Of a stretch of DNA of 64,000 bases, positions 43,801 to 50,427 are shown piece after piece. Source of the DNA: DATBSL01 sp963729875 (GTDB lineage: Bacteria > Acidobacteriota > Vicinamibacteria > Fen-336); the NCBI GenBank assembly GCA_963729875.1, contig CAVSPR010000001.1:15595-79594 (forward strand), given 5' to 3'. Both the position numbers and the translations under genes were made by a program. A model generated the notes under the pieces. The model was not told the origin of the DNA and did not search any database. It worked only from the letters and a program-made list of their open reading frames with translations. Within the stretch, counting starts at the first letter, position 1, and each line of letters begins with the position of its first letter.

Positions 43801-45543
43801 GCCGATGCTCTTGAAGACGTTGCCGATACTGAACCCGAAGTCCGCGGACGCGGTCGGCGGGGTGACCGTGGTCTTCTCGCCGCGCGCAACGTTGACGACG
43901 GCGGCCTCCTCCCCGGCGGCGATCGCGGCCGACGCGGTCGACGCCGCCTTCATCCGCCCCTGCAGCGCCTCCACGGCCTCGCCCGTGCGGGCGGCCGCCT
44001 GCGGGCCGAGCGCGCGGACGAGCAGCTCGCGCGGCAGGGCGGGCAGCCCCACGCGTGCCAGGACCTGGAAGGCGTCGAGCACGCGGGCGAGCTCCTCGAG
44101 CTGCTCGGGCAGGGTACCGGCTTCCGACACGAGCTGCGCGGCGAGGCGCACCTGCGACGGGTCGAGCCGCTCGAGCGCGACACCGCCGTGGCGGAGCAGC
44201 GCGAGAAGGGCGAGGTCGGTGAACGGCCGGCCCGGCTGGCCGGCGGGGGTCCCGGCATCGACACCGAGCGCCCAGGCCGCGAGGGGGCGGCTGTCCACAC
44301 CGCCGGGGCCGAGGACGCCGAGGCGACGGCCCGCTTCGACCACGGCGGCGACGACCGGCGCCATCCACGCGATCGCGGGCAGCGCCGAACCGGTTCCGAG
44401 GTCCACGCCGACGCGCGCGAGATCCTCGAGGCTCAGGCCCGCCGCGAGGTGGTCCGAGGGCGGGGCGGAGGCGCCGGGCGTCGGCTCCGCCTGCAGGCGC
44501 CCGACGAGGACCGTGCGCCCACCGGCAACGGCCAGGGCCGCGGTGACGGCTTCGAGCGCGCGCTCGAGGCCGCTCACCTCGCGCAGGGCTGCCTGCGCGC
44601 CTGTTCCCGGGGCTCCCGCCTTCTGCAGGGCCAGTGTCGCGTCGGCGGCCCGGGCCTGCAGCGAGGCGACCGCGCGCGCCGCGTCCGCGAGCGCCGCGCC
44701 CGGACCGGAGGCGCCCTCGAGTCGCGAGCCGACCGCGACGAGGCCGGACAGCTTCCCGGCCGCCGAGTGGATCTGGCTCAGGGCGCGGTCGGCGACGAAC
44801 GCCTGATAACGCGCGCCGAAGCCGCTGGGCAGTGGCGCCATGGTCGCCGCGCCACGGAGCCGCTCGGCGAGGGTCGCCAGCCGGGAGGCCTCCTGGGCCA
44901 GGTCTCGCAGTGCCGGCCGCAGCACGTCCTCCACGGTGGTCGGGCGGACCGCGACCGGCGACGGGGCGGCCTGAACCAGGGACGCCGCGGGCGAGGCGAC
45001 CGGCCGGCGAGGCTGCAGCGCGTCAGCCAGGAGCTGACGCTCGTCGAGGGGGGCCGCCTGGACGGAGCGCGGCGGCGCGGCGGGCCCGCCCCCGACCGCG
45101 GCTGCGTCGTCCCGAGCGACCACCACGCCGGGCGCGACCCGCTCACCGTCGGACTGCGCAGGAGCGAGGCCCCCGTCGCGGGCGGACTCGAACTGGACCG
45201 GGCCCTCGAAACGGCCGAGCGACGCGCGCTCCATGAGGTCCTGAGGCGCGACGCGCGAGGGGAGCGGCGACTGGCCGCGAGCCAGGGACCCCGCGAGGGC
45301 GGCACGGGCCGCGTCGAGGTCGAGACCCGGCACCGAGCCCAGCACACGGTCCTGGAGGTTGGGCGGGAGGGCCGCGACCTCCCTGGCCAGGGCCCGGACC
45401 TCGCCGTCCCCACGCTGGGCGCCCGGCGCGAGGAGGCGGACGGCGGTGCGGGCCAGCTCCTCGGCCCGGGCCTCGGTGAGGAGGGTTTGGCGGGCCAGCT
45501 GCGCGGCCTGCCCGACGTTGCCCGGGTTCTCGATCCGTGTCAT
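40804..45543 (-). CDS. Giant protein: hydrophobic segment, helical repeats, LysM and lytic-transglycosylase-like domain
   Basis: A 1,579-residue protein without a signal peptide. Residues 1-560 are Ala/Leu-rich helices. At about 565-670 lies a Gly/Phe-rich amphipathic stretch (GNVFKSIGSVFKGIGNAIGG) followed by hydrophobic helices (LQILPFILTILSFIPVTAPF; ALVGAVASFVGAGAVFAASR), a layout like T3SS translocators. Nine repeats of about 46 residues follow (700-1100). A weak LysM precedes a clear one at about 1213-1260 (YTVVRGDTLAAIARRHGTTV). The C-terminal 260 residues resemble a lysozyme-like/SLT domain (LVSAEAG with the likely catalytic Glu, then VNSKSGATGLTQFLKGTW). Lack of a signal peptide and location suggest export by the T3SS, to act on peptidoglycan. 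The start has AGGAG seven bases upstream. Confidence 0.88.
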   Translation of the reverse strand: MTRIENPGNVGQAAQLARQTLLTEARAEELARTAVRLLAPGAQRGDGEVRALAREVAALPPNLQDRVLGSVPGLDLDAARAALAGSLARGQSPLPSRVAPQDLMERASLGRFEGPVQFESARDGGLAPAQSDGERVAPGVVVARDDAAAVGGGPAAPPRSVQAAPLDERQLLADALQPRRPVASPAASLVQAAPSPVAVRPTTVEDVLRPALRDLAQEASRLATLAERLRGAATMAPLPSGFGARYQAFVADRALSQIHSAAGKLSGLVAVGSRLEGASGPGAALADAARAVASLQARAADATLALQKAGAPGTGAQAALREVSGLERALEAVTAALAVAGGRTVLVGRLQAEPTPGASAPPSDHLAAGLSLEDLARVGVDLGTGSALPAIAWMAPVVAAVVEAGRRLGVLGPGGVDSRPLAAWALGVDAGTPAGQPGRPFTDLALLALLRHGGVALERLDPSQVRLAAQLVSEAGTLPEQLEELARVLDAFQVLARVGLPALPRELLVRALGPQAAARTGEAVEALQGRMKAASTASAAIAAGEEAAVVNVARGEKTTVTPPTASADFGFSIGNVFKSIGSVFKGIGNAIGGFFKGIGEGLKSFFNAFLQILPFILTILSFIPVTAPFAMVANAALAVYTAIKTKNPLALVGAVASFVGAGAVFAASRVVGAAATTLQRVADVANSAARVMKGIAAVREGDIVGGLSAIAGGVASGAGAVAGNAASGLSRVASGLQEISGKIGTAYQVYQAARRGDFLGAVGLGAGLAGDLGFVRPEARDALAQVADGALRLRGAQAALRSGDYAEAASIVGLLAADLTEGEAGDLFAQAGEALGKVAVAQKLIESKDYFGGAAELTEAAAAYVGSDETRQTLVDTAALLRRIGGAVSDGLRGDYVAAAGSLAGLVGPGVLDGGARLDDRTLAQLQTAAGVFQRAAGIWPALGGGDFRAAEALARELSALFADDPGNQSRFGQVVGFLHEAASIQDLMRRGEYPGAAARLAGLAPGFLPTGDAQGVFARIASTIADQDALRRALKAGDYAMAAEIAARMFKKIQEESSRQTFQLGSGALDEMGAISRALEGGDAPAASRLGGDLLRWLERNHASLVPAYPAAKGLERSRPEEIRAAVSGLARDLGKTTGEAVRQETALASADGAREALRLWTYVTQAGQNASGLARRLGVTAAGLFAANPGVAVADPVPAGVTLVVPEADPGPTYTVVRGDTLAAIARRHGTTVAELQRLNPTITDPNRLDVGQVLFLPASTARPTPGPAQRPAGPPAPEPGLWDRLTQGWDAVWDGLFSPATGTAPATGPVRPAADGTLALGVNDTHRDAILLASQRTGIDAAALAALVSAEAGRVQGKKLQQMTDDAFYARHPELGRRPLEKTDTALVKEWRQIHESMRQAWDPAAVNSKSGATGLTQFLKGTWLDQARTPGTYLNQIAREKGYVDEKNRVVAGMNDALLGLRTDPTLSIVAAAEYGQANLKVLDAKGLVPATATDDEKAKLMYLAHHEGSVGAIAVLNETLTDKRATVLLADNVTEKDREDLVKEHGSEAKAYIAWLNGYIDDHIQPDRFRKAAE
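42250..43465 (-). repeat. Nine degenerate 46-residue repeats inside the giant gene
   Basis: The motif G-D-Y/F-x-x-A-A followed by a helix recurs at about 43440, 43270, 43133, 42990, 42853, 42697, 42558, 42420 and 42283. Examples are LRSGDYAEAASIVG, LRGDYVAAAGSLAG, GGGDFRAAEALARE, RRGEYPGAAARLAG and LKAGDYAMAAEIAA. Most are spaced by 137-139 bases (46 codons), some by 143-170. The pattern suggests a solenoid of helical hairpins related in style to TPR or Sel1 repeats. Confidence 0.7.
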
Positions 45544-45595
45544 TGGGAACCTCCTGGGACGCAGGCGAAGCTTGGGCCGGTGCCCGGGGCAGGGA

Positions 45596-45611
45596 TGTGA
45601 GCGCAGTCACA
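45596..45611. promoter_or_regulatory. Perfect CRP/FNR-type palindrome upstream of the giant gene
   Basis: TGTGAGCGCAGTCACA matches TGTGA-N6-TCACA exactly. Its centre lies 60 bases before the minus-strand start codon at 45543, so with a short leader it could sit near -41.5 (class II). It is the second perfect copy in the window; the first precedes the T3SS operon. The rest of the 45544-45704 gap shows only the AGGAGG ribosome-binding site of the giant gene. Confidence 0.6.
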
Positions 45612-45704
45612 GGCGACAGGAAAAACCGTATCGGGAGGCCCACTTGCAGCACAGACTGAACGAAAGGCGTGCACCGGGAAGCCAGAATCGGCAGCGGCCC
45701 CTCG

Positions 45705-46559
45705 TCAGGGGCCAGGCGGGAAGAGGCGGTCCTCGGGGAGGGCGGCGTCCGCCGCGAGGTCCTCGAGGCTGGAGAGCTCGCGGTAGAGCGGCGTGAAGTC
45801 CGGCCGCGTCGCGTCGAACAGCTGCTGGAAGCTCTCGATGACGAAGTACGTCTCCTGGTAGGCGTCGATGCGGTAGCAGCTGCGCATGATGCGCCGCAGG
45901 TCGAACGCCACCCGGCGGGGCCGGGGACTCCTCACCGCGTAGTCGATCTCGCCCGGCGAGGAGAGGATGCCGGCACCGTAGTTGCGGAGCCCCTCCGGGG
46001 TCCGGATGAGGCCGAACTCCACGGTGTACCAGTAGAGCCGGGCCAGCCACGGCAGGGCGCCGAGATCCTTCGCCTTCAGTCCTCCCTTCCCGTACGCCTC
46101 CATGTAGTCGGCGAACACCGGGTCGAACAGCATCGGCACGTGGCCGAAGAAGTCGTGGAAGACGTCGGGCTCCACGATGTAGTCGAATTCCTGCTCCTCC
46201 CGGATCCAGCGGGTGACGGGGAAGCGGCGGCTCGCGAGGTGCTCGAAGAAGACGAGGTCGGGCACGAGGCCCGGCACCGCGACCAGCTGCCAGCGGGTGG
46301 CGGCGCCGAGCTCACGGTTCACCGACTCGAAGCGGGGGATGCCGCTCTCGTACTCGAGCGAGCGCAAGGCGCGGACGTACTCGTCGCAGGCGCGGCCGTC
46401 CACGAGCTCGATCTGCCGGTGGTAGAGCCGCCGCCAGCGGTCGTGCTCGGCCTCGGTGTGGGACGCGTGGTCCTGCTCGACCGTGTGGTCGGGCCGCATC
46501 CGGCTGTAGTCGCCGCGCAGGCCGTGGCTCGACTGGCCGTGGTTCGAGGCCGTGTCCAT
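45705..46559 (-). CDS. phhA: Phenylalanine 4-hydroxylase
   Basis: A 284-residue iron- and pterin-dependent monooxygenase that turns phenylalanine into tyrosine in the cytoplasm. The iron ligands are the two His of DVFHDFFGHVPML and the Glu in YWYTVEFGLI. The pterin/substrate loop GAGILSSPGEIDYA is conserved, as is the C-terminal ESFQQLF. It is a single catalytic domain without the ACT regulatory domain of the animal enzyme, as usual in bacteria. ATG 46559 is chosen since AAGGAG lies seven bases upstream; an ATG six bases earlier would sit too close. It diverges from msrAB. Confidence 0.96.
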   Translation of the reverse strand: MDTASNHGQSSHGLRGDYSRMRPDHTVEQDHASHTEAEHDRWRRLYHRQIELVDGRACDEYVRALRSLEYESGIPRFESVNRELGAATRWQLVAVPGLVPDLVFFEHLASRRFPVTRWIREEQEFDYIVEPDVFHDFFGHVPMLFDPVFADYMEAYGKGGLKAKDLGALPWLARLYWYTVEFGLIRTPEGLRNYGAGILSSPGEIDYAVRSPRPRRVAFDLRRIMRSCYRIDAYQETYFVIESFQQLFDATRPDFTPLYRELSSLEDLAADAALPEDRLFPPGP

Positions 46560-46718
46560 TGCCATGCTCCTTCGGGAGAACCGCTACCGACCATCGTACC
46601 CGATGGCCGGGGGCGCCGGGCCCCGTGCTTCACGAGATTTGACGCGCCACGGCGGGGGACTTGCGGAACGCGGGCAACCTGGGCGACGTTTACAGGAGTG
46701 GAGGTTCCCCTGCACACC

Positions 46719-47876
46719 ATGTCCCTTCGGACCGGCGTCTTCGCCACCGGCCTCGCTCTCGGCGGGTTGTGGCTCCTCGCGTCCTCGCGGGACGCCGGCA
46801 GCGCCGCTCCGCCCCCGGCGACGCTCGCCCGTGCCACCTTCGCCGGCGGCTGCTTCTGGTGCGTCGAGGCGTCGCTGGAGAAGGTCCCCGGCGTCATCTC
46901 GGTCGTCTCGGGCTACGCGGGCGGCCGAGTCAGGAACCCGACGTACGAGCAGGTGTCCGAGGGGGCGACCGGCCACGCCGAGTCGGTGCAGGTGGCCTAC
47001 GACCCCGCGCGGCTGAGCTACGGGCAGCTCCTCGAGGCCTTCTGGCACAACGTGGACCCGACCGACCGCGGAGGGCAGTTCTGCGATCGGGGGAACCAGT
47101 ACCGCTCGGCGATCTTCTACGAGGACGAGGCACAAAGGCGCGCGGCGGAGGAATCGAAGCGCGCGCTCGACGCCTCGGGACGGCTGCCGAAGCCGATCGC
47201 GACCGAGATCGTGCGGCTGGAGGCCTTCTACCCCGCGGAGGACTACCACCAGGACTTCTACAAGAAGAGCCCGGTCCGCTACACGACGTACCGCGCGGGG
47301 TGCGGGCGGGACAGGCGGCTCGAGGAGCTGTGGGGCAAGGATGCGGGGCACGCCGGGGTGGCGGGGCCCGCCGCGGGCGGCACGAGCGGCGCCGGGGGCG
47401 CCGGGAAAGGCTGGGCGGACGTGAAGGACGGGCGCTGGACGAAGCCGACGAAGGACGAGCTGAAGAAGACGCTGACGCCGCTGCAGTACCAGGTCACGCA
47501 GGAGAGCGGGACGGAGCAGGCGTTCCGCAACCCGTACTGGGACAACCACGAGCCCGGCATCTACGTGGACGTCGTCTCCGGCGAGCCCCTCTTCTCCTCG
47601 CTCGACAAGTTCGACTCCGGCACGGGCTGGCCCAGCTTCACGAAGCCCCTCGAGAAGGCGAACGTGGCGGAGAAGGTGGACGCCTCCCACGGCATGGCCC
47701 GCACCGAGGTGCGCTCGAAGCACGCCGGCTCGCACCTCGGCCACCTCTTCGACGACGGCCCGAAGCCCACGGGCCTCCGCTACTGCCTCAACTCGGCCGC
47801 GCTGCGCTTCATCCCCGCCTCCAAGCTGGAAGCCGAAGGCTACGGCCAGTACGAGTCGTTGTTCACGGTGAAGTAG
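46719..47876 (+). CDS. msrAB: Fused peptide-methionine sulfoxide reductase MsrA-MsrB, exported
   Basis: A 385-residue bifunctional repair enzyme. An N-terminal hydrophobic segment (GVFATGLALGGLWLLASS) suggests export or membrane anchoring. MsrA (about 38-200) has the nucleophile in FAGGCFWCVEA and GYAGG, and reduces the S-sulfoxide. MsrB (about 235-385) has SGTGWPSFTKPL and the catalytic Cys in LRYCLNSAALRFIP, and reduces the R-sulfoxide. MsrB lacks the zinc-binding CxxC pairs: where many have CG before PLFSS, this one has SGEPLFSS. A periplasmic MsrAB would protect envelope proteins. ATG 46719 is chosen; a GTG at 46698 is possible. Confidence 0.95.
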   Translation: MSLRTGVFATGLALGGLWLLASSRDAGSAAPPPATLARATFAGGCFWCVEASLEKVPGVISVVSGYAGGRVRNPTYEQVSEGATGHAESVQVAYDPARLSYGQLLEAFWHNVDPTDRGGQFCDRGNQYRSAIFYEDEAQRRAAEESKRALDASGRLPKPIATEIVRLEAFYPAEDYHQDFYKKSPVRYTTYRAGCGRDRRLEELWGKDAGHAGVAGPAAGGTSGAGGAGKGWADVKDGRWTKPTKDELKKTLTPLQYQVTQESGTEQAFRNPYWDNHEPGIYVDVVSGEPLFSSLDKFDSGTGWPSFTKPLEKANVAEKVDASHGMARTEVRSKHAGSHLGHLFDDGPKPTGLRYCLNSAALRFIPASKLEAEGYGQYESLFTVK

Positions 47877-47889
47877 TCTCCACAGGGGT

Positions 47890-48711
47890 CTAAGGCCTGG
47901 GCGAGCGGGCGTTGGGAGGGGGCCCAGGCGGCGCCTCCATCCGCGGCGGGGCGTCCTCGACGGCGTAGCCGGCCGGCACCTCGAACAGCGCGTGGTCGGG
48001 CTCGCGCTGTTCGATCTCCGTCAGCCGGAAGCGCGTCTCGCCGAGACGCGGGTCGGTGTGTCGCGTCTCGAGCACCAGGCTCAGCTCCGCGGAGGACCAG
48101 CTCTCGCTGACGATGGACAGCGCCCGCTCGTTGCCGATCTGTCCCGCCGGGATGACGTACGTGGAGCGCGTTCCCTGGGCCGTGACGCCCGCGATCTCGC
48201 GCGAGCCGAGCGACTCGGTCGAAGGCGAAGGGCGGGCTCCCTGCGGCAGTCGGAGCGGACCGCCGTCGAACATCGGAGGCGGCAGCCCGCCCTGGCGTGT
48301 CCCGCCCTCCGCAGGCCACGCCATCCGGCGGGCCGTCTTCCTGTCCGGGTCCAGGAACCAGGTGACCCGCCGGACGGGGTCGACGATCACGATGAGCCGC
48401 GGCGCGTCGGGCGCAGCGAGCAGCGCGCCGATCGCGGCGAGGGGCTGCTCGCGCCGGACCCGCCCCTCGGCGTCACGCGCGACGAAGCCCGTCCAGCGGC
48501 CCGAGATGCGGTTGCCGTCGGCGAGGGTCTGCGCGAGCTCGGTCTCGGTCTTTGCCGAGTACGGCGCCCCCCGGACGGTCTGCCGCTCGAACGCACCCTC
48601 GCCGCGCATCGGCTCGAACGGCGGCGGGAACATCTGTCCCGGCAGGGGCTGTGCGGACACGGCGGCCGCCGAGCAGAAGGCACATGCGATCGCGAAGAGA
48701 GGGACTCTCAT
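47890..48711 (-). CDS. Secreted protein of unknown function in the sigma/anti-sigma operon
   Basis: A 273-residue protein with a signal peptide (VPLFAIACAFCSAAAVSAQP). The mature part is beta-rich (APYSAKTETELAQTLADGNR; VIVDPVRRVTWFLDPDRKTA; LVLETRHTDPRLGETRFRLT), resembling secreted domains found next to ECF-sigma operons in Acidobacteriota-like genomes. There is no catalytic motif I recognise. It is the third gene of the minus-strand operon after the sigma and anti-sigma factors, so it probably belongs to their envelope response. Confidence 0.75.
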   Translation of the reverse strand: MRVPLFAIACAFCSAAAVSAQPLPGQMFPPPFEPMRGEGAFERQTVRGAPYSAKTETELAQTLADGNRISGRWTGFVARDAEGRVRREQPLAAIGALLAAPDAPRLIVIVDPVRRVTWFLDPDRKTARRMAWPAEGGTRQGGLPPPMFDGGPLRLPQGARPSPSTESLGSREIAGVTAQGTRSTYVIPAGQIGNERALSIVSESWSSAELSLVLETRHTDPRLGETRFRLTEIEQREPDHALFEVPAGYAVEDAPPRMEAPPGPPPNARSPRP

Positions 48712-48743
48712 GGCCGTCACTCCTGCTGGCCTCACCAGGCCGC

Positions 48744-49590
48744 TCACCGCCGCGGCCTTGCGAGGCGAATGCCGCGCGCGACTCCGTCCGGGCCGACCAG
48801 CACTTCGGCTTCCACGAGTTCGCTGCCAACGCCGCGCGGCGCCAGGCCCGCGGCGTCCAGCACGTCCGACCGCAGCTGCACGCGCACGATCTGACCGCTC
48901 TCGAGCGGCCCGGACTCGGGATCCGCAACCAAGGGGTAGAAGGCGTGGTCGTCGGCGTATGCGTCCTGCAACGGAGCTGCGACCGGCGCCTGCGACGCGC
49001 CCGCCGGGCTCACCGGGTTCGCCGCGCTGAAGTCGTCGGCCGCCACCGTGCGGAGCGACTCCGGCGGGGTGGTCACCGCGACCGACGCCGGGATGATCTC
49101 GGCCTTCGTCGGCGGAGTCCGTCGCTCCGGCGGTTGGCGGTGCGGCCGCGCCGCCGGAGGACGTGCGGAGGGAAGCGACGCGGGCGGCGCGGCCGCAGCC
49201 GTCCGCTCCGTCTCGTCCAGAGCGGCAGTCGAGTGTGCCGCCGTGGTGGCCGGCCCGGCCGCCACTTCGACAGCCGGGGGCCGGATGCACCCGACCCCGT
49301 GCGGCGAGGCCGACGACGGCGACCAGGCAGGCGGCCGTCGTGGCCACCGCCCAGTACCAGCGTCTGCCATGGGGTTTCTCGGCCGGCTGTCTCGCCTGCC
49401 GAAACGCCGCCCGGAGCTCGGCCTCACGCTCCTCCGGCACCACGGCACTGTCGAGACTGCCGGCGAGCCGTGCGAGCGCGGACGCCGCCCGCCGCTGGCC
49501 GGCCAGCCACTCGGCGCATCTCGGACACGAGGCGGCGTGGCCCTCGGGACCGCCGATCTCCCAGCCCTTGCGAAAAGAAGAGCAGCTCAT
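48744..49590 (-). CDS. Membrane anti-sigma factor with zinc-binding motif, one frameshift
   Basis: The N-terminal domain has the zinc anti-sigma motif HxxxCxxC (GHAASCPRCAEWLAGQ), then a membrane helix (WYWAVATTAACLVAVVGLAA). The coding frame then shifts near 49295-49310, inside a G-rich stretch. The second frame encodes a Pro/Ala/Thr-rich periplasmic stalk and a small terminal domain (GPLESGQIVRVQLRSDVLDA; GSELVEAEVLVGPDGVARG) resembling a TonB-like or sensor domain. One extra base would explain the break, giving about 281 residues. Its ATG overlaps the sigma-factor stop, as is usual for a cognate pair. Confidence 0.8.
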
Positions 49591-50243
49591 GGCGTCAGCC
49601 GCGCGAGCGCGCGCTTCCACGCGGGCCGCGGCGCAGCATTCTCCTTCAAGTGGTCCGAGAGCGCCTCGCGGGCGCGGGACAGGCGCGAGCGCACCGTGCC
49701 GATGGGCACCTTCAGCGTCTCGGCGGCGTCGGCGTAGCTCAGGCCCTGCAGGTCGCAGAGCACGAGGATCTCGCGCAGCCGCGGGGTGAGGCCGAGCAGC
49801 GCCTCGTGCACGCGCCGCACCTCGTCCTTCCGGATCAGGAGGTCCGCGGGACCCGGGTTCGCGTCGGGATCGCCGGCGCGCCAGTCCAGGTGGCCGTCGG
49901 CGAGCTCGACGAAGCGCGACTCCCGCCGCACGCGGCGGTGGACGAGGTGCCGCGCGATCCCGCGCAGGTACGAGCCGACCGCCCCGCGGCCTGGATCGTA
50001 TCGGCCCCCTTCGCGCATGAGAATCATGAACGTCTCCTGCACCACGTCGTCGGCCGTCGCCGGGGAACCCGTCATGCCCAGGGCGAAGCGGTGCAGGGCC
50101 GGCCGCCAGCGGCGGTAGAGAGACACGAAGGCCCCCTCGTCGCCCGCGACAAGTCGCTCCAGCAGCTCGACATCCAACGGCTCCGGTTCCGTCGTCTCCT
50201 CCCGGGGGCCGGCCCCCGACCGGGGCTTCACATCTAGTTGCAT
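49587..50243 (-). CDS. ECF-family RNA polymerase sigma factor (RpoE-like)
   Basis: A 218-residue sigma factor with region 2 (LVAGDEGAFVSLYRRWRPAL; DDVVQETFMILM) and region 4 (LTPRLREILVLCDLQGLSYA; LKVPIGTVRSRLSRAREAL). There is no region 3, as expected for ECF sigmas. It is held by the membrane anti-sigma factor encoded next to it and would be released by envelope signals. It is transcribed divergently from bamA, so bamA is a natural target. The ATG at 50243 begins MQLDVKPRSG. Confidence 0.94.
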   Translation of the reverse strand: MQLDVKPRSGAGPREETTEPEPLDVELLERLVAGDEGAFVSLYRRWRPALHRFALGMTGSPATADDVVQETFMILMREGGRYDPGRGAVGSYLRGIARHLVHRRVRRESRFVELADGHLDWRAGDPDANPGPADLLIRKDEVRRVHEALLGLTPRLREILVLCDLQGLSYADAAETLKVPIGTVRSRLSRAREALSDHLKENAAPRPAWKRALARLTP

Positions 50244-50334
50244 CGAGTCGCCCGGGAAGTTCCGAACTTTCGCGAGTCGCCGGTGGCAACCCGCTACGGA
50301 GGCGCGCTCGTCCGCGCCGCGGGAGACCTGCTCG

Positions 50335-50427
50335 ATGCGACACCTGGCGCCGCTCGCCCTTGGATTGTCCCTCTTCCGTGTGCCGGACGCGCGGGCCGAG
50401 GGAGCCGTCGCGGGAGCGGCCCCGTGA
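50335..50427 (+). CDS. Possible short leader peptide coupled to bamA
   Basis: A 30-codon frame (MRHLAPLALGLSLFRVPDAR at its start) is preceded by GGGAGA and ends in a GTGA overlap with the bamA start at 50424. It looks like a signal sequence. Either it is a small leader whose translation feeds into bamA, or it is the real bamA signal peptide in a shifted frame. Nothing else decides between these. Confidence 0.3.
   Translation: MRHLAPLALGLSLFRVPDARAEGAVAGAAP

Noticed and set aside
41851..45600. A 1,249-codon open frame on the plus strand opposite the giant LysM gene
   Set aside because: It has shadow composition and no motifs; the minus strand carries clear LysM and transglycosylase domains.
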